Shown here: positions 8,254 through 16,402 of the stretch, piece after piece
Numbering within the stretch: position 1 is the first letter of the stretch
How the letters are laid out: each line of letters begins with the position of its first letter
Program-made: the position numbers and the translations under genes
Notes under the pieces: generated by a model
The model's database searches: none
What the model saw: the letters and a program-made list of their open reading frames with translations, nothing else
What the model was told of the DNA's origin: nothing
Assembly (NCBI GenBank): GCA_002428445.1
Contig: DIWJ01000084.1
Location: forward strand, 1 to 64,000
DNA: 64,000 bases
Origin: Syntrophaceae bacterium UBA6109
GTDB lineage: Bacteria > Desulfobacterota > Syntrophia > Syntrophales > UBA6109
Reading direction: 5' to 3'

Positions 8254-9495
8254 TTATTTGCATTCTTTGTCTTCTAAAAAGCGATTCACGTCGGGATGAT
8301 AGAACCACACATATTCGCTTCTGTAAAGCAACACACCGACACCGCCGCATCTCAGGTCATCGCAAGTCGTAATTTCCATGATGTTGAAGCAGAACTTGTC
8401 CGGTCTTTTGCTGGCGCTCGTCCCTGTTATTGTAATTTCCGCGTAAATTCCGTCATCTTTCTGAACGCCTCTGAACACCACCGGGAAGCGGTCGCTGTCT
8501 AAGCTGGCCAGCGCCTTTATCGTAACGATGCCATCAATTTTGATATACAATCCTCTAATGATGATTTTTGCCGTGGCTCCCGATGTATCGAATTGGGGGA
8601 TTCTAAGCAGCTTTTCCAGAGCAACGAGCGGTTCCTGCGTGATCTTCCTGATGGGTGCATCGAAATTCACTTCTTTGTGGTAGCCGTTTCCGTTTAATTT
8701 GGCTTCCAAATCAATCCGGGATAAAGTCGGGCAGTAGGCGACATGATCGTAGTAACAGATAACGCTTTCTCCGGGCTGTATGGTTTTCTTGTTTTTACAA
8801 TCCACTTTGATTTCCTGATCGACACCGGCCAAGAATCTGGCCTTGCCCGATATTTCGTTGATCGTTACCGGAAAGGAGCTGTTGTTTTGGATCTGTAACT
8901 CCCGCTTGTCCCGATCGACGGCAAGGTCTACATCAAGCTCCATATCCGGTTTCGCACTACTGGTCTCCGGTGCCCCCCGGGGCGCGGCGGGTTTGGCGGA
9001 AGCGGAAGTGGTGGCGCCCTGCGGACCGTAAGAAGAAATCGCCGACAACGGGTATCTCTGAGAAGCCACAATTCTATTTTCAGCCTGATTGTAAACATGA
9101 AAGATCATCCTGGACGCCATGGGCTCTTTTTGAAACGGGCGCGTCAGCTGGTAGGTCTTTCCCGCATTTCCCGCCGGAAGAACGATATCTTCGCCCGAAT
9201 AAAGGGTATCGCCTCCCCTGTTCTGAAAGACAGTCTTGATCAGATAGGTATTCGCCGCAACCGGTTGGGTAATCTTCAAATCCACGTTCCAGATTATCCG
9301 CGACGCATCGCCCGTGTCCGGATTCAGTTTGAAATTCATGAATTGAAATTCCACGGCCTTTTGTCTTGGCTGCATCGCAGCCTTCGGATCAATCTTCAAG
9401 TTCTTCAACTGATCGAAAGGGCCGGCAGCCGCGCTGCCCAGTGCCGCGCAGATCCAGAAGGGAATCATCAGGACCGACATCCACGTTCTTTTCAT
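8254..9495 (-). CDS. Secreted protein of unknown function
   Basis: A 413-residue protein with a Sec signal peptide (MKRTWMSV... ending GSAAAG). Residues about 45-150 look like a beta-rich domain, followed by a short Ala/Pro/Ser linker near 165-180 and a second beta-rich region with several cysteines (VDCKNKK, ICYYD, YCPTL, ending near CDDLRCGG and DKECK). The paired cysteines suggest disulfides in the periplasm. No family is recognised. It is upstream of, and close to, the DUF4412 lipoprotein gene, so the two may act together at the envelope. Confidence 0.7.
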   Translation of the reverse strand: MKRTWMSVLMIPFWICAALGSAAAGPFDQLKNLKIDPKAAMQPRQKAVEFQFMNFKLNPDTGDASRIIWNVDLKITQPVAANTYLIKTVFQNRGGDTLYSGEDIVLPAGNAGKTYQLTRPFQKEPMASRMIFHVYNQAENRIVASQRYPLSAISSYGPQGATTSASAKPAAPRGAPETSSAKPDMELDVDLAVDRDKRELQIQNNSSFPVTINEISGKARFLAGVDQEIKVDCKNKKTIQPGESVICYYDHVAYCPTLSRIDLEAKLNGNGYHKEVNFDAPIRKITQEPLVALEKLLRIPQFDTSGATAKIIIRGLYIKIDGIVTIKALASLDSDRFPVVFRGVQKDDGIYAEITITGTSASKRPDKFCFNIMEITTCDDLRCGGVGVLLYRSEYVWFYHPDVNRFLEDKECK

Positions 9496-10053
9496 GTTAT
9501 CCTCCGTTCAAGACTGACTGGCCATGCCAGGGATCCCCTTGCCGATGACATTTATCGGGACGGAAACGTTGCGGATCAGACCGATCGCCTGCATATCTGC
9601 TGCGGTCCGTCTTCGCGCCGATGACGAGGACGGAGTCCTCATAACCGCGTGAACAGCGTGAGCGGAAATGAACCGGTTCCAGTGAGGGGGCGATTCCGAA
9701 ATCAGTATTCCCAGACGATGCCCGCTAGTCAAGCCGGATGTGAGCATCGGTTAATAAGATCACGCGTATCATGTTAACAACATCACACACCCTTTTCTGT
9801 GTTCGCCCTGTCCTGCTTCGCCAGTTCTCTTCGGACCTTTCACCGACAAGATCTCGCCGAGGGGAAAATTCGGACCCCTATCGGGCTTGCCGGGCGCGCA
9901 AAACAACGCAGGGGGTTCCGTCGTGAACGGCGGAACCCCCTGCGTTGTTTTTGGGACGAGGGATGGATAAAGAGGGACCGATATCCTTGGGGCCTTGGCT
10001 GCTCGGTTTCGGCCTGCAAGAGCCTTCCCGACAGACCGATCACCCAGCCCTCC
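9496..10053. other. Intergenic: palindrome copy C, otherwise nothing recognised
   Basis: About 560 bases without a convincing gene between the secreted protein gene and the Fe-S protein gene. It contains the best palindrome copy (9902-9949), preceded at 9868-9899 by sequence resembling the tRNA-like scrap next to copy B. Short open frames here lack ribosome sites and resemble no family. Confidence 0.5.
9902..9949 (-). terminator. Palindromic repeat copy C, near-perfect bidirectional terminator
   Basis: AACAACGCAGGGGGTTCCG pairs perfectly with its complement across a short loop. Flanking AAAA on the left and TTTTT on the right make it a plausible Rho-independent terminator in both directions. 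It lies about 105 bases downstream of the minus-strand Fe-S protein gene. Confidence 0.75.
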
Positions 10054-10929
10054 CTATTCATCTCCTCCTTGAACGGGAATTCGGGATTCGCAAGGAACCC
10101 CTGTCTGGCAGAGCCCGCAAGCGTAACCCTCGAAGCCGTAATGCTCGTTGATGTACCGTTTGCAGGTTTCGTGTACGTGATGCACGCAGATAATCTTATC
10201 GTGTCCCTTCTCCGAGAGGGCGCCGACGGGGCACCGCTGCACGCATTTCCTGCACGTCCCGCGGCTGAACCACAGGCAGTATTCCCGATGATTCTTGTAG
10301 GGTCGCGGCGTGGGCGGGACTTCGATTTCGGCCACGGCCGACCCGACGCGCATGGCCTTGCCGACAGGGGTGATCAGTCCGTCGCAAAGCCCGAAGGTCC
10401 CCAATCCCGCCACGAAGGCTGCGTGGCGTTCGGACCACTTGGAGGCAAAGACAAATTTATCCGAAGACATCCGCGACCACTCCGGGTGAAGCATGGGAGC
10501 TGTCGCCCTGACACCCGCCTTCGCAAGTTCCGCAACGACGTGCCTGCGGAGCTTCTCGTTTACCACTTCGCCGTAAAAACGCGCCCGGGCCCAGCTCTCA
10601 GGCGGATAGGTTTTTTCCTTTCGTGAGTCCATCTTTGTCTGCTTGGTGTGGGGCAGGACCCAGCTGATGACCGTGAGTTTTTGTGGCGGTACGATACTGC
10701 CCGGGAAGGATTTTTCGAATGCCTCTTCAGGTGTCCAATGGAAAGGTCCCACATGTTCCTTGAAAGATTCCCAGTAGGCATCATCACCCCGGGAAAATCC
10801 CACAAGCGGTTCAGCCCAGGCCTTTTCGCGGGCTGTGTTTTCAAGTGTGTTTTCGAACGATGTGTTCACCCAATCCCGGATGATCCCGGTAATCCACGCT
10901 GATTGGTCCTTGTTTTCATTGATTGCCAT
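10054..10929 (-). CDS. 4Fe-4S protein related to epoxyqueuosine reductase (QueG-like)
   Basis: A 291-residue protein. GLGTFGLCDGLITPVGKAMRVGS (here in parts: GLGTFGLCDG, then VGKAMRVGS) matches the core shared by QueG and reductive dehalogenases. It is followed by a ferredoxin-type cluster motif CRKCVQRCPVGA with an upstream Cys, and CGLCQTGVPC near the C-terminus, enough for two [4Fe-4S] clusters. The start at 10929 has AAGGAG about 8 bases upstream and overlaps the end of the amidohydrolase gene by 14 bases, so the pair is coupled. It lacks the HEAT-repeat tail of true QueG, so a role in tRNA modification is doubtful. The redox partner and substrate are unknown. Confidence 0.82.
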   Translation of the reverse strand: MAINENKDQSAWITGIIRDWVNTSFENTLENTAREKAWAEPLVGFSRGDDAYWESFKEHVGPFHWTPEEAFEKSFPGSIVPPQKLTVISWVLPHTKQTKMDSRKEKTYPPESWARARFYGEVVNEKLRRHVVAELAKAGVRATAPMLHPEWSRMSSDKFVFASKWSERHAAFVAGLGTFGLCDGLITPVGKAMRVGSAVAEIEVPPTPRPYKNHREYCLWFSRGTCRKCVQRCPVGALSEKGHDKIICVHHVHETCKRYINEHYGFEGYACGLCQTGVPCESRIPVQGGDE

Positions 10930-12214
10930 CGTGCGCTCCTTCCACTCCGCCAACCTTGTTGATAATAATTGCCCCTTCTTTCATGACCAGCGATGTTTCC
11001 GCCGGAGTCCCGACGATCGTCATATCTCTGAGCGGATCCTTGTTCAGCAGTATCAAATCTGCACATTTACCCTCTTCGATCGTTCCGGTTTTATCGAGAA
11101 TTCCCAAAGCATCCGCAGCACCGCGCGTGCCCGCCTTTATGACGTCAAGCGGAGGCATGCCTGCTTTTTCCATCAGGGAATACTCGCGGCCGTTGTCGCC
11201 GATTCTGGTGAGGTTAAAGGCGTCACTGCCCAGCGCTATCTTTACTCCTGCCTTGTAAGCCGCCTGGAAACTTTTGATATGCGATTCTGCGGCTCTTTTC
11301 CCCTTTTCTATCAGAGCTTTTGGAACGCCCGTCGCTTCGCCGATTGATGAGCAGGCGTAACTGATGCACAGCGTCGGAATCAGGTAGGCCTTCTTTTCGA
11401 GCAGCAGTTCAATACATTCGTCGTCAAGATATACTCCATGTTCAACTGTATCAACCCCGCCAAGAAGAGCGGTTCTAACCCCCTCAATACCCTCGGCATG
11501 GGCGGCCACCCTTCGCTCAAAGGCATGGGCCTCTTCGCAGATCGCCCTTATTTCTTCGATTCTGTAGTTGCGCCATTCCAGTTTGTCATTGTCCGACATG
11601 ATCCCGCCGCTATTATGTATCTTGATGAAATCCACACCTTCCCGAATTCGTTTCCTCACAGCCTTGATGCACTCGTCAACTCCGTCTGCATTAAGACTTT
11701 CATCACGAAGAGCCCATGGCGGAACCTGCAAGTCACCATGTCCTGCGGTCATTGACAACGCATGCCCGCTGCACAACATCCGCGGCCCCTGAAGAATCCC
11801 CTGCTCCACGGCATCCCGGATATGAACGTCCATTGACCATGGCATTCCCATGACTCTTACCGTCGTAAATCCACATTCAAGCAACTTTCTGGCATTATTG
11901 ACGCCATGCAGCATTTTCATCGGCCAGGCCGTAGTCAAATGCCACAATTTGACGACCGTTCTTCCCGGCGTCGAACAGCCGTTCAGATGAAGGTGGGAAT
12001 CCATCAGCCCTGGCAGAAGGTATTTGCCCGTCGCAGGAATGACGAGGCTGCCGCCTTCTGACACCTTCGCGGAAGATCCAACTGCGCCTTCGGACGCATA
12101 CGATATCCTGCTGATCACGCCGTGATCAATTGCGATATCGCCTCTTCTGGGCGGCTGACCTGTGCCATCAATGATGTTGGCATTCTTGATCACGATTGAC
12201 AAATGACTGCCCAT
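10916..12214 (-). CDS. Metal-dependent amidohydrolase (imidazolonepropionase/prolidase-like)
   Basis: A 432-residue amidohydrolase-superfamily enzyme. Metal ligands are visible in order: DSHLHL (HxH), AAHAEG, VEHGVY and ALGSDAF (catalytic Asp). The N-terminal small beta-sandwich domain (IKNANIIDGTG...) and C-terminal GKCADLILLNKDPL close the composite domain as in dozens of relatives. No signal peptide is present, so it is probably cytoplasmic. The ATG at 12214 has GGAGG six bases upstream. It is coupled by overlap to the QueG-like Fe-S gene. Hydrolysis of a cyclic amide or dipeptide is likely; the substrate is not predictable. Confidence 0.87.
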   Translation of the reverse strand: MGSHLSIVIKNANIIDGTGQPPRRGDIAIDHGVISRISYASEGAVGSSAKVSEGGSLVIPATGKYLLPGLMDSHLHLNGCSTPGRTVVKLWHLTTAWPMKMLHGVNNARKLLECGFTTVRVMGMPWSMDVHIRDAVEQGILQGPRMLCSGHALSMTAGHGDLQVPPWALRDESLNADGVDECIKAVRKRIREGVDFIKIHNSGGIMSDNDKLEWRNYRIEEIRAICEEAHAFERRVAAHAEGIEGVRTALLGGVDTVEHGVYLDDECIELLLEKKAYLIPTLCISYACSSIGEATGVPKALIEKGKRAAESHIKSFQAAYKAGVKIALGSDAFNLTRIGDNGREYSLMEKAGMPPLDVIKAGTRGAADALGILDKTGTIEEGKCADLILLNKDPLRDMTIVGTPAETSLVMKEGAIIINKVGGVEGAHDGNQ

Positions 12215-12343
12215 CGACAAACCTCCGGTCCCGGTTGAAATCTTGCGCTCATGATGCCGGACGGGATCATACCATGTCCGGAAGATTATTTATACCATCG
12301 TTCAAATGTCCATGTTTCCGATATATTGTGCCTGGCGCACCAA

Positions 12344-12388
12344 AACAAACAGGGGGTCCGTTGCTCATGGCGGACCCCCTGAGTTGTT
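12344..12388 (-). terminator. Palindromic repeat copy D, terminator-like
   Basis: AACAA.CAGGGGGTCCG pairs with CGGACCCCCTG..TTGTT, flanked by AAAA and TTTTTT, so it could stop transcription both ways. It lies about 80 bases downstream of the minus-strand gene ending at 12466. Its left flank GGCGCACCAAAACAA resembles that of copy C. Confidence 0.7.
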
Positions 12389-12465
12389 TTTTAGCCAACG
12401 CTTGCTACCTCAAAGAACATTGATCGTTATCCTGGAAGTGCATTCCGGTCTTTCCAAACCCGCCG

Positions 12466-12885
12466 CTACCTGAAAAACACTACGCCATTATTCCATTCAA
12501 TCCGTTTCGCCCTATTGGATGAATCCATTCCCGATATTCGGCCGCTTGCGCTCCCCGAACCGTTCGCACCACTCCATGATGCTTGTATGCCCATATCGGA
12601 TATGGTCCCTTTCCCCTCTTCACGTATCGGCGTTATCACATTCCAGGTGAAGGTATTTCCCCTCTGCGTTATGCTGTATTGGAACCCAATACTGCTGTTC
12701 CATATCCCTTCGATCGAAAGAAAAGTTTCCTCCTTGCCAAACTCAATCGTCTTGATGTCCTTGCCACTCACAGGCACTTTCAGGACTTTCCCGTCGTGGG
12801 TTGTGATGATCATTTCCGAAAATCCATCACCGGTTGAAAAAATAGTCAAAATGGCCAGAACCATTACAACGATGATTCTTCTCAT
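12466..12885 (-). CDS. Small secreted protein of unknown function
   Basis: About 139 residues from MRRIIVVMV, which begins a Sec-type signal peptide ending near GDGFSE. The mature part starts with MIITTHDGKVLKVPV and is followed by a Gly/Ser-rich beta region (WSGANGSGSASGRISG) and ends NNGVVFFR. The start is uncertain: in-frame ATG at 12912 and GTG at 12945 (with GGGGGG nearby) would lengthen the positively charged N-region. No family is recognised. It stands alone, bounded downstream by palindrome copy D. Confidence 0.62.
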   Translation of the reverse strand: MRRIIVVMVLAILTIFSTGDGFSEMIITTHDGKVLKVPVSGKDIKTIEFGKEETFLSIEGIWNSSIGFQYSITQRGNTFTWNVITPIREEGKGTISDMGIQASWSGANGSGSASGRISGMDSSNRAKRIEWNNGVVFFR

Positions 12886-13031
12886 CCCGCGATTTTCCAG
12901 AAATTTCTGCATCCCATGAAATTCTTCATCTTCCTGCAAGATCACGCGCCCCCCTCAGTTATTGGCTACGGAAGGATATTCCCCAGATAATCAGACCGCT
13001 GAAAAACACTCGCTTTTTTCGACACCCGGTC

Positions 13032-13589
13032 TCAGCGGCATGTTCTGACGAATAATTCCGTAATTGCCTTCTTGCCGTTTTCCTCCAAAAAGCGTGTTCC
13101 CGTGCCGGTGAAATGACTTTTGCTGATAACGGGCTCATTGCCTTTTTCCCGTTTAACCCATGACGTCCTATCCCAACTGAACCACGCATCGCGTTTCTGA
13201 TCAAATACATGCAGCGGTTTGTTGCAGAGCTTGCTGAATTCCGCACCCCAGCCGGTGCCGCCCTTCACGGTTTTGTCTTCCTGTATTTCGCCGACAACAA
13301 AAATTTCCTGTCCGTTATTGATCTGGTACCAGATGGTCTGCAGGATCTTGCGGAATGTCGTATTGTCCGTGTAACGGCGGTTCATCAGCTTGGAGATGTA
13401 TTCGAGCGAAACATCGCCGTTTTTCAATTCCTCATGATTCAGGACCCGCAAACCCCTGCTCCGGACGATGGTGTGTCCTTCAAAAGTGAAGTTCACTTCT
13501 TCGATTCTGTATTTCTCTGCATTTGCCCCAAATTCCGCTTCCGCCCCCTGAGCGCCGCCGCTGAAGAGGATGAAATCTTCTTTTTTCAT
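13032..13589 (-). CDS. SLOG-superfamily nucleotide-binding-like protein
   Basis: A 185-residue cytoplasmic protein. FSGGAQGAEAEFG near the N-terminus is the Gly-rich loop typical of SLOG/LOG Rossmann-like proteins (GGAxGAE/D), and GGTGWGAEF..CNKPLHVFDQ plus FTGTGTRFL in the second half fit the same fold. SLOG proteins bind nucleotides or nucleotide-derived signals; some hydrolyse nucleotides. The gene starts 35 bases after an SPFH gene and is preceded further up by a zinc-ribbon gene, all on the minus strand, so the three may form one unit. Catalytic activity cannot be inferred. Confidence 0.7.
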   Translation of the reverse strand: MKKEDFILFSGGAQGAEAEFGANAEKYRIEEVNFTFEGHTIVRSRGLRVLNHEELKNGDVSLEYISKLMNRRYTDNTTFRKILQTIWYQINNGQEIFVVGEIQEDKTVKGGTGWGAEFSKLCNKPLHVFDQKRDAWFSWDRTSWVKREKGNEPVISKSHFTGTGTRFLEENGKKAITELFVRTCR

Positions 13590-13624
13590 TGCCGTCCCTT
13601 TCTTTTCAATATTTCCTTCTTTTT

Positions 13625-14491
13625 TTATGGTTTAATGCTTTTCTGCGTATCTCCCAGGCCAATCAGGGGTACGGCCCCTCCCCCCGTCACCTGGGGAAGG
13701 ATTCCGTTCCACTTTTCGATGGCTTTCATGTTGGCTTCAATTTTCCGCAGTTCTATCAAGTCCGGCGAAATGTTTGCCCTCTGCAATCTGAGGGACTCTG
13801 CTTCCGCGCGCGCCGCCGTGATCTTCTGCTCCGCCTCGATCTTGATCCTGTCGAGATCCCTTTTTGCCTTCAGCGCCAGTTGTTCCGCCGTCTGTTTGGC
13901 TTCGATGGCTTCGGTAAAGACTTTTGAGAAACTGAAGATCACGATGGAAAAGGCGTCAACGGCAATATTGTTTACCAGGAGTCTCTCCGCAAGGGCCAAC
14001 CTCATCGCCTCGCTGACAGCCGGCCTCTTCGTTATGAGTTCCTCCGCCGTGTACTTGGCGGTTACAGCCTTGACAACCTCCAGAATGGCTGGGTCAATGA
14101 TGCGCTCCTTGAACTGGATGCCGATGTTCTGGTAGACGATATTGGCCTTATCCGGAACAATATGATAATTCAGCGCCACCCGGGAGCTGACGTCCTGCAG
14201 ATCCGCCGAAGCCGCTGCCGCATCGGTCTCCGCCTTCTGGACCTTCACATCCATCAGTGCGACCTCCTGCATCACCGGTATCCGGAAATGCAGACCTTCC
14301 TCCAGGACCTGCTTCTGCACAGCGCCGAAATTAAGAACGATACCCCTTTGTCCTGCTCCGACCTGCACCCACGGCCGCATGAAAACCAGGATGAAAATAA
14401 TCACGCCCGCAATGACCATTAACTTCGTCGGGCCTCTTTTTATCATGTCCTGGATGGCGTCTTTTGCCTTAGCGGCATCACTCTCATACAT
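13625..14491 (-). CDS. Prohibitin-like SPFH-domain membrane protein
   Basis: A 288-residue protein with one N-terminal membrane segment (about residues 23-41), then an SPFH/band 7 domain (RGIVLNFGAVQKQVLEEGLHF... pattern; VALNYHI; TAEELITKR) and an Ala/Glu/Lys-rich coiled coil (residues about 195-250, EAKQTAEQLALKAKRDL and AEQKITAARAEAESL). This is the prohibitin/HflC arrangement; such proteins build ring scaffolds at the membrane. No HflK/HflC partner gene or FtsH is adjacent. The downstream SLOG gene and upstream zinc-ribbon gene are close and codirectional. Confidence 0.88.
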   Translation of the reverse strand: MYESDAAKAKDAIQDMIKRGPTKLMVIAGVIIFILVFMRPWVQVGAGQRGIVLNFGAVQKQVLEEGLHFRIPVMQEVALMDVKVQKAETDAAAASADLQDVSSRVALNYHIVPDKANIVYQNIGIQFKERIIDPAILEVVKAVTAKYTAEELITKRPAVSEAMRLALAERLLVNNIAVDAFSIVIFSFSKVFTEAIEAKQTAEQLALKAKRDLDRIKIEAEQKITAARAEAESLRLQRANISPDLIELRKIEANMKAIEKWNGILPQVTGGGAVPLIGLGDTQKSIKP

Positions 14492-14574
14492 CCTCGTTAT
14501 CTCCTTTTTCCCGTATCGGGTAATTCTGCAACCTGGCTCATTTTGCCAGTGATTACCCGGCCATCCCCAAAGGG

Positions 14575-14877
14575 TTATGAACTCTTAAAGACACCAAAGA
14601 GTTTATCGAGCGCTGATTTTTCGAATTTCGAAATTGCAGCAACCTCTCCCGCATCGAGCCATATTCCCTGACAGCCGGAACATTCATCTATCTTGATCCC
14701 TCTGTAATCTATTTCTATCAGCTCCAGTCCACATTTTGGACATCTCATATAGTGAAGTTCTTTCAATTTCTTCTTTTCATTTTCGGCAAGCTTGCCATGT
14801 TTCTCTCTCTCAACTTTCTTCTTTCTCTCGAGTTCCATCCGCGCAATGTATTCTTCCTCTTTCTCGCTTGTTTTCAT
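14575..14877 (-). CDS. TFIIB-type zinc-ribbon protein
   Basis: A 100-residue protein with a highly charged Lys/Glu N-terminal helix (residues 1-45) and a zinc ribbon: CPKCGLELIEIDYRGIKID, then CSGCQGIWLDAGEV. This is the zf-TFIIB (PF13453) signature, in which a WLD.GE segment follows the second CxxC. A Shine-Dalgarno (GGAGGG) precedes the ATG. It is 83 bases upstream of the SPFH gene on the same strand. These small proteins are common but have no settled function. Confidence 0.85.
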   Translation of the reverse strand: MKTSEKEEEYIARMELERKKKVEREKHGKLAENEKKKLKELHYMRCPKCGLELIEIDYRGIKIDECSGCQGIWLDAGEVAAISKFEKSALDKLFGVFKSS

Positions 14878-15159
14878 CGAAACCCTCCTAACTGCATTGT
14901 TTTAAAAGCTCGTATCGTTCATATGGCCATTTTCCTTGACTGCTTCCATTATCTCTTGCCTCATTTCCAGAGGTGCATAGAATTTCAACCCGCATCCGTT
15001 GACCATCGATCCTGATGAATCTAGTTTAATATCATGATATCGGAGAAAACAACATCATTGATTCCTTCTCGAAGTGCTGCTGCCTATAGAATCTCCCGCT
15101 GGCCTTTTCCGGTTTATCGCGCTAATATCATTCACAAAGAAAACCAGAGGAGGTCACTC

Positions 15160-15513
15160 ATGTGGATCTTCACCAAGCGCGGCTTCGTTTCCATCATTGC
15201 CTCCGAGAACAGCCCGACCTTCTTCACGGTTCAATCTCATTTTCCGGGCCACATCGAGGCGCTTTTTCCAAGTGCCCACGTCTCGGAAGCGCCCCATGGC
15301 TATGGCATCTACCGATTCCGCGCGGCGGTGCCGAAGCACACTGTGGCGGAGATGTTATTCGACATCGTGGAACATATCGATTATTTCACTTTCAAGGACT
15401 CCATTCCCGATGAGCGCTACCGGAAGGCCGTAATAGACGCCTGGACCACACTGAACAAGCACGATTTCGGTCCCCGAAAGCCGCCGCACGACTCCGAAGA
15501 ATTCATGCCTTAG
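15160..15513 (+). CDS. Conserved protein of unknown function (MWIFT-start family)
   Basis: A 117-residue soluble protein starting MWIFTKRGFVSII. Small proteins with this opening, an internal YRFRAAV strand and an IDYFTFKD segment are widespread and uncharacterised. The start at 15160 has AGGAGG eight bases upstream, so the longer frame from 15034 is not used. It lies 43 bases upstream of the decayed SixA-like gene. Confidence 0.75.
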   Translation: MWIFTKRGFVSIIASENSPTFFTVQSHFPGHIEALFPSAHVSEAPHGYGIYRFRAAVPKHTVAEMLFDIVEHIDYFTFKDSIPDERYRKAVIDAWTTLNKHDFGPRKPPHDSEEFMP

Positions 15514-15556
15514 GCGCCCGGCTGATACTTCATTACCACAAGAGAAGAGGCTGGGT

Positions 15557-15922
15557 ATGGCCCTGTATCTCATGCGGCGTGGAGAGTCCGTCCTCCAGGA
15601 GATCAACCCTGATCGTCCATTGTCGGATCGGGTGCTGGTGGAGGTGAGGCATGTGGCACAGCAAGCCGCGGAAAAAAACATCGTCATCACCAAGATCCTT
15701 CATGGCGGGAGGAAACGCGCAATGCAAACCGCCATGATTGTTCAGGAATATTTGAAGCCGGCCTCGGGGATTGCAGAAACAGCAGGGATAAATCCGAAAG
15801 ACGATATTACCAATATTTTGGCCTGCTTGAAGAACAGAAACGTGGAAGATCCAGCGGAAGCTGATGCCGTAAACAGTGAGCATCGATTTGCACCGCCGGG
15901 AGATTGCAGGGATTTGAGATGA
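15557..15922 (+). pseudogene. Decayed phosphohistidine phosphatase SixA-like gene
   Basis: The first 95 codons resemble SixA (histidine phosphatase superfamily): MALYLMR.GES, NPDRPLSDR, then RKRAMQTA and INPKDDI. The catalytic His of the RHG motif is replaced: the frame reads MRRGES, with CGT where CAT/CAC is expected. After LKNRNVE the frame loses similarity and ends about 35-40 residues short, missing the second catalytic GHxP region. A working phosphatase is therefore unlikely. It overlaps the rhodanese gene by 4 bases. An alternative is a pseudoenzyme with a retained binding role. Confidence 0.7.
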
Positions 15923-16266
15923 AAAAGTCTTTTATATTTTTGCTGGCCGTTGGAATGGTTCTGGGGATGGCCTTGTCCTCTTTCGGTGCCGACGGCGTCG
16001 CACCGCTCATCATCGATGTCAGGACAGAAGCCGAATGGAACAACGGCCATTTGGAAGGGGCCATACTGATTCCTTACGACGTAATCGGGGAGAGGATAGC
16101 GACCGTCGTCAAGGACAAGTCCCGGCGGATTTACGTCTATTGCCGAAGCGGAAACAGATCGCGAATAGCCAAGGAAACCCTCGAACGACTCGGGTACAAA
16201 GATGTCGTGAATCTTGGGTCACTGGAAGGCGCTGCCAGGACGATGAAGCACAAGATTATTAAGTAA
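15919..16266 (+). CDS. Periplasmic rhodanese-domain protein
   Basis: A 115-residue single-domain rhodanese with a Sec signal peptide (MKKSFIFLL... ending SSFGA). The domain shows DVRTEAEWNNGHLEGAILIPY (here in parts: DVRTEAEW, GHLEGA) and the active loop YCRSGNRSR with the catalytic Cys. It is the PspE-like exported type, which handles sulfane sulfur or thiols in the periplasm. GGGA lies about 8 bases before the ATG; a TTG five codons upstream is less likely. Confidence 0.88.
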   Translation: MKKSFIFLLAVGMVLGMALSSFGADGVAPLIIDVRTEAEWNNGHLEGAILIPYDVIGERIATVVKDKSRRIYVYCRSGNRSRIAKETLERLGYKDVVNLGSLEGAARTMKHKIIK

Positions 16267-16402
16267 ATCCATCGCTGCCGTCTTCGTCGTTGTTCGCTTC
16301 CGAACTGCTTCTTTCCGCATAGAGAGGCCTCACCTCCTGGTATGCGTGATCAGGCGCCCCGGAGATTGATGGCCGGATGATGTGGTGTCGGATTTTCCGT
16401 CG

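Noticed and set aside
6572..12388. Integron attC sites
   Set aside because: The palindromes sit between codirectional genes, but the GTTRRRY/RYYYAAC cores are not found, no integrase is present, and the long G/C stems with T tracts fit terminators better.
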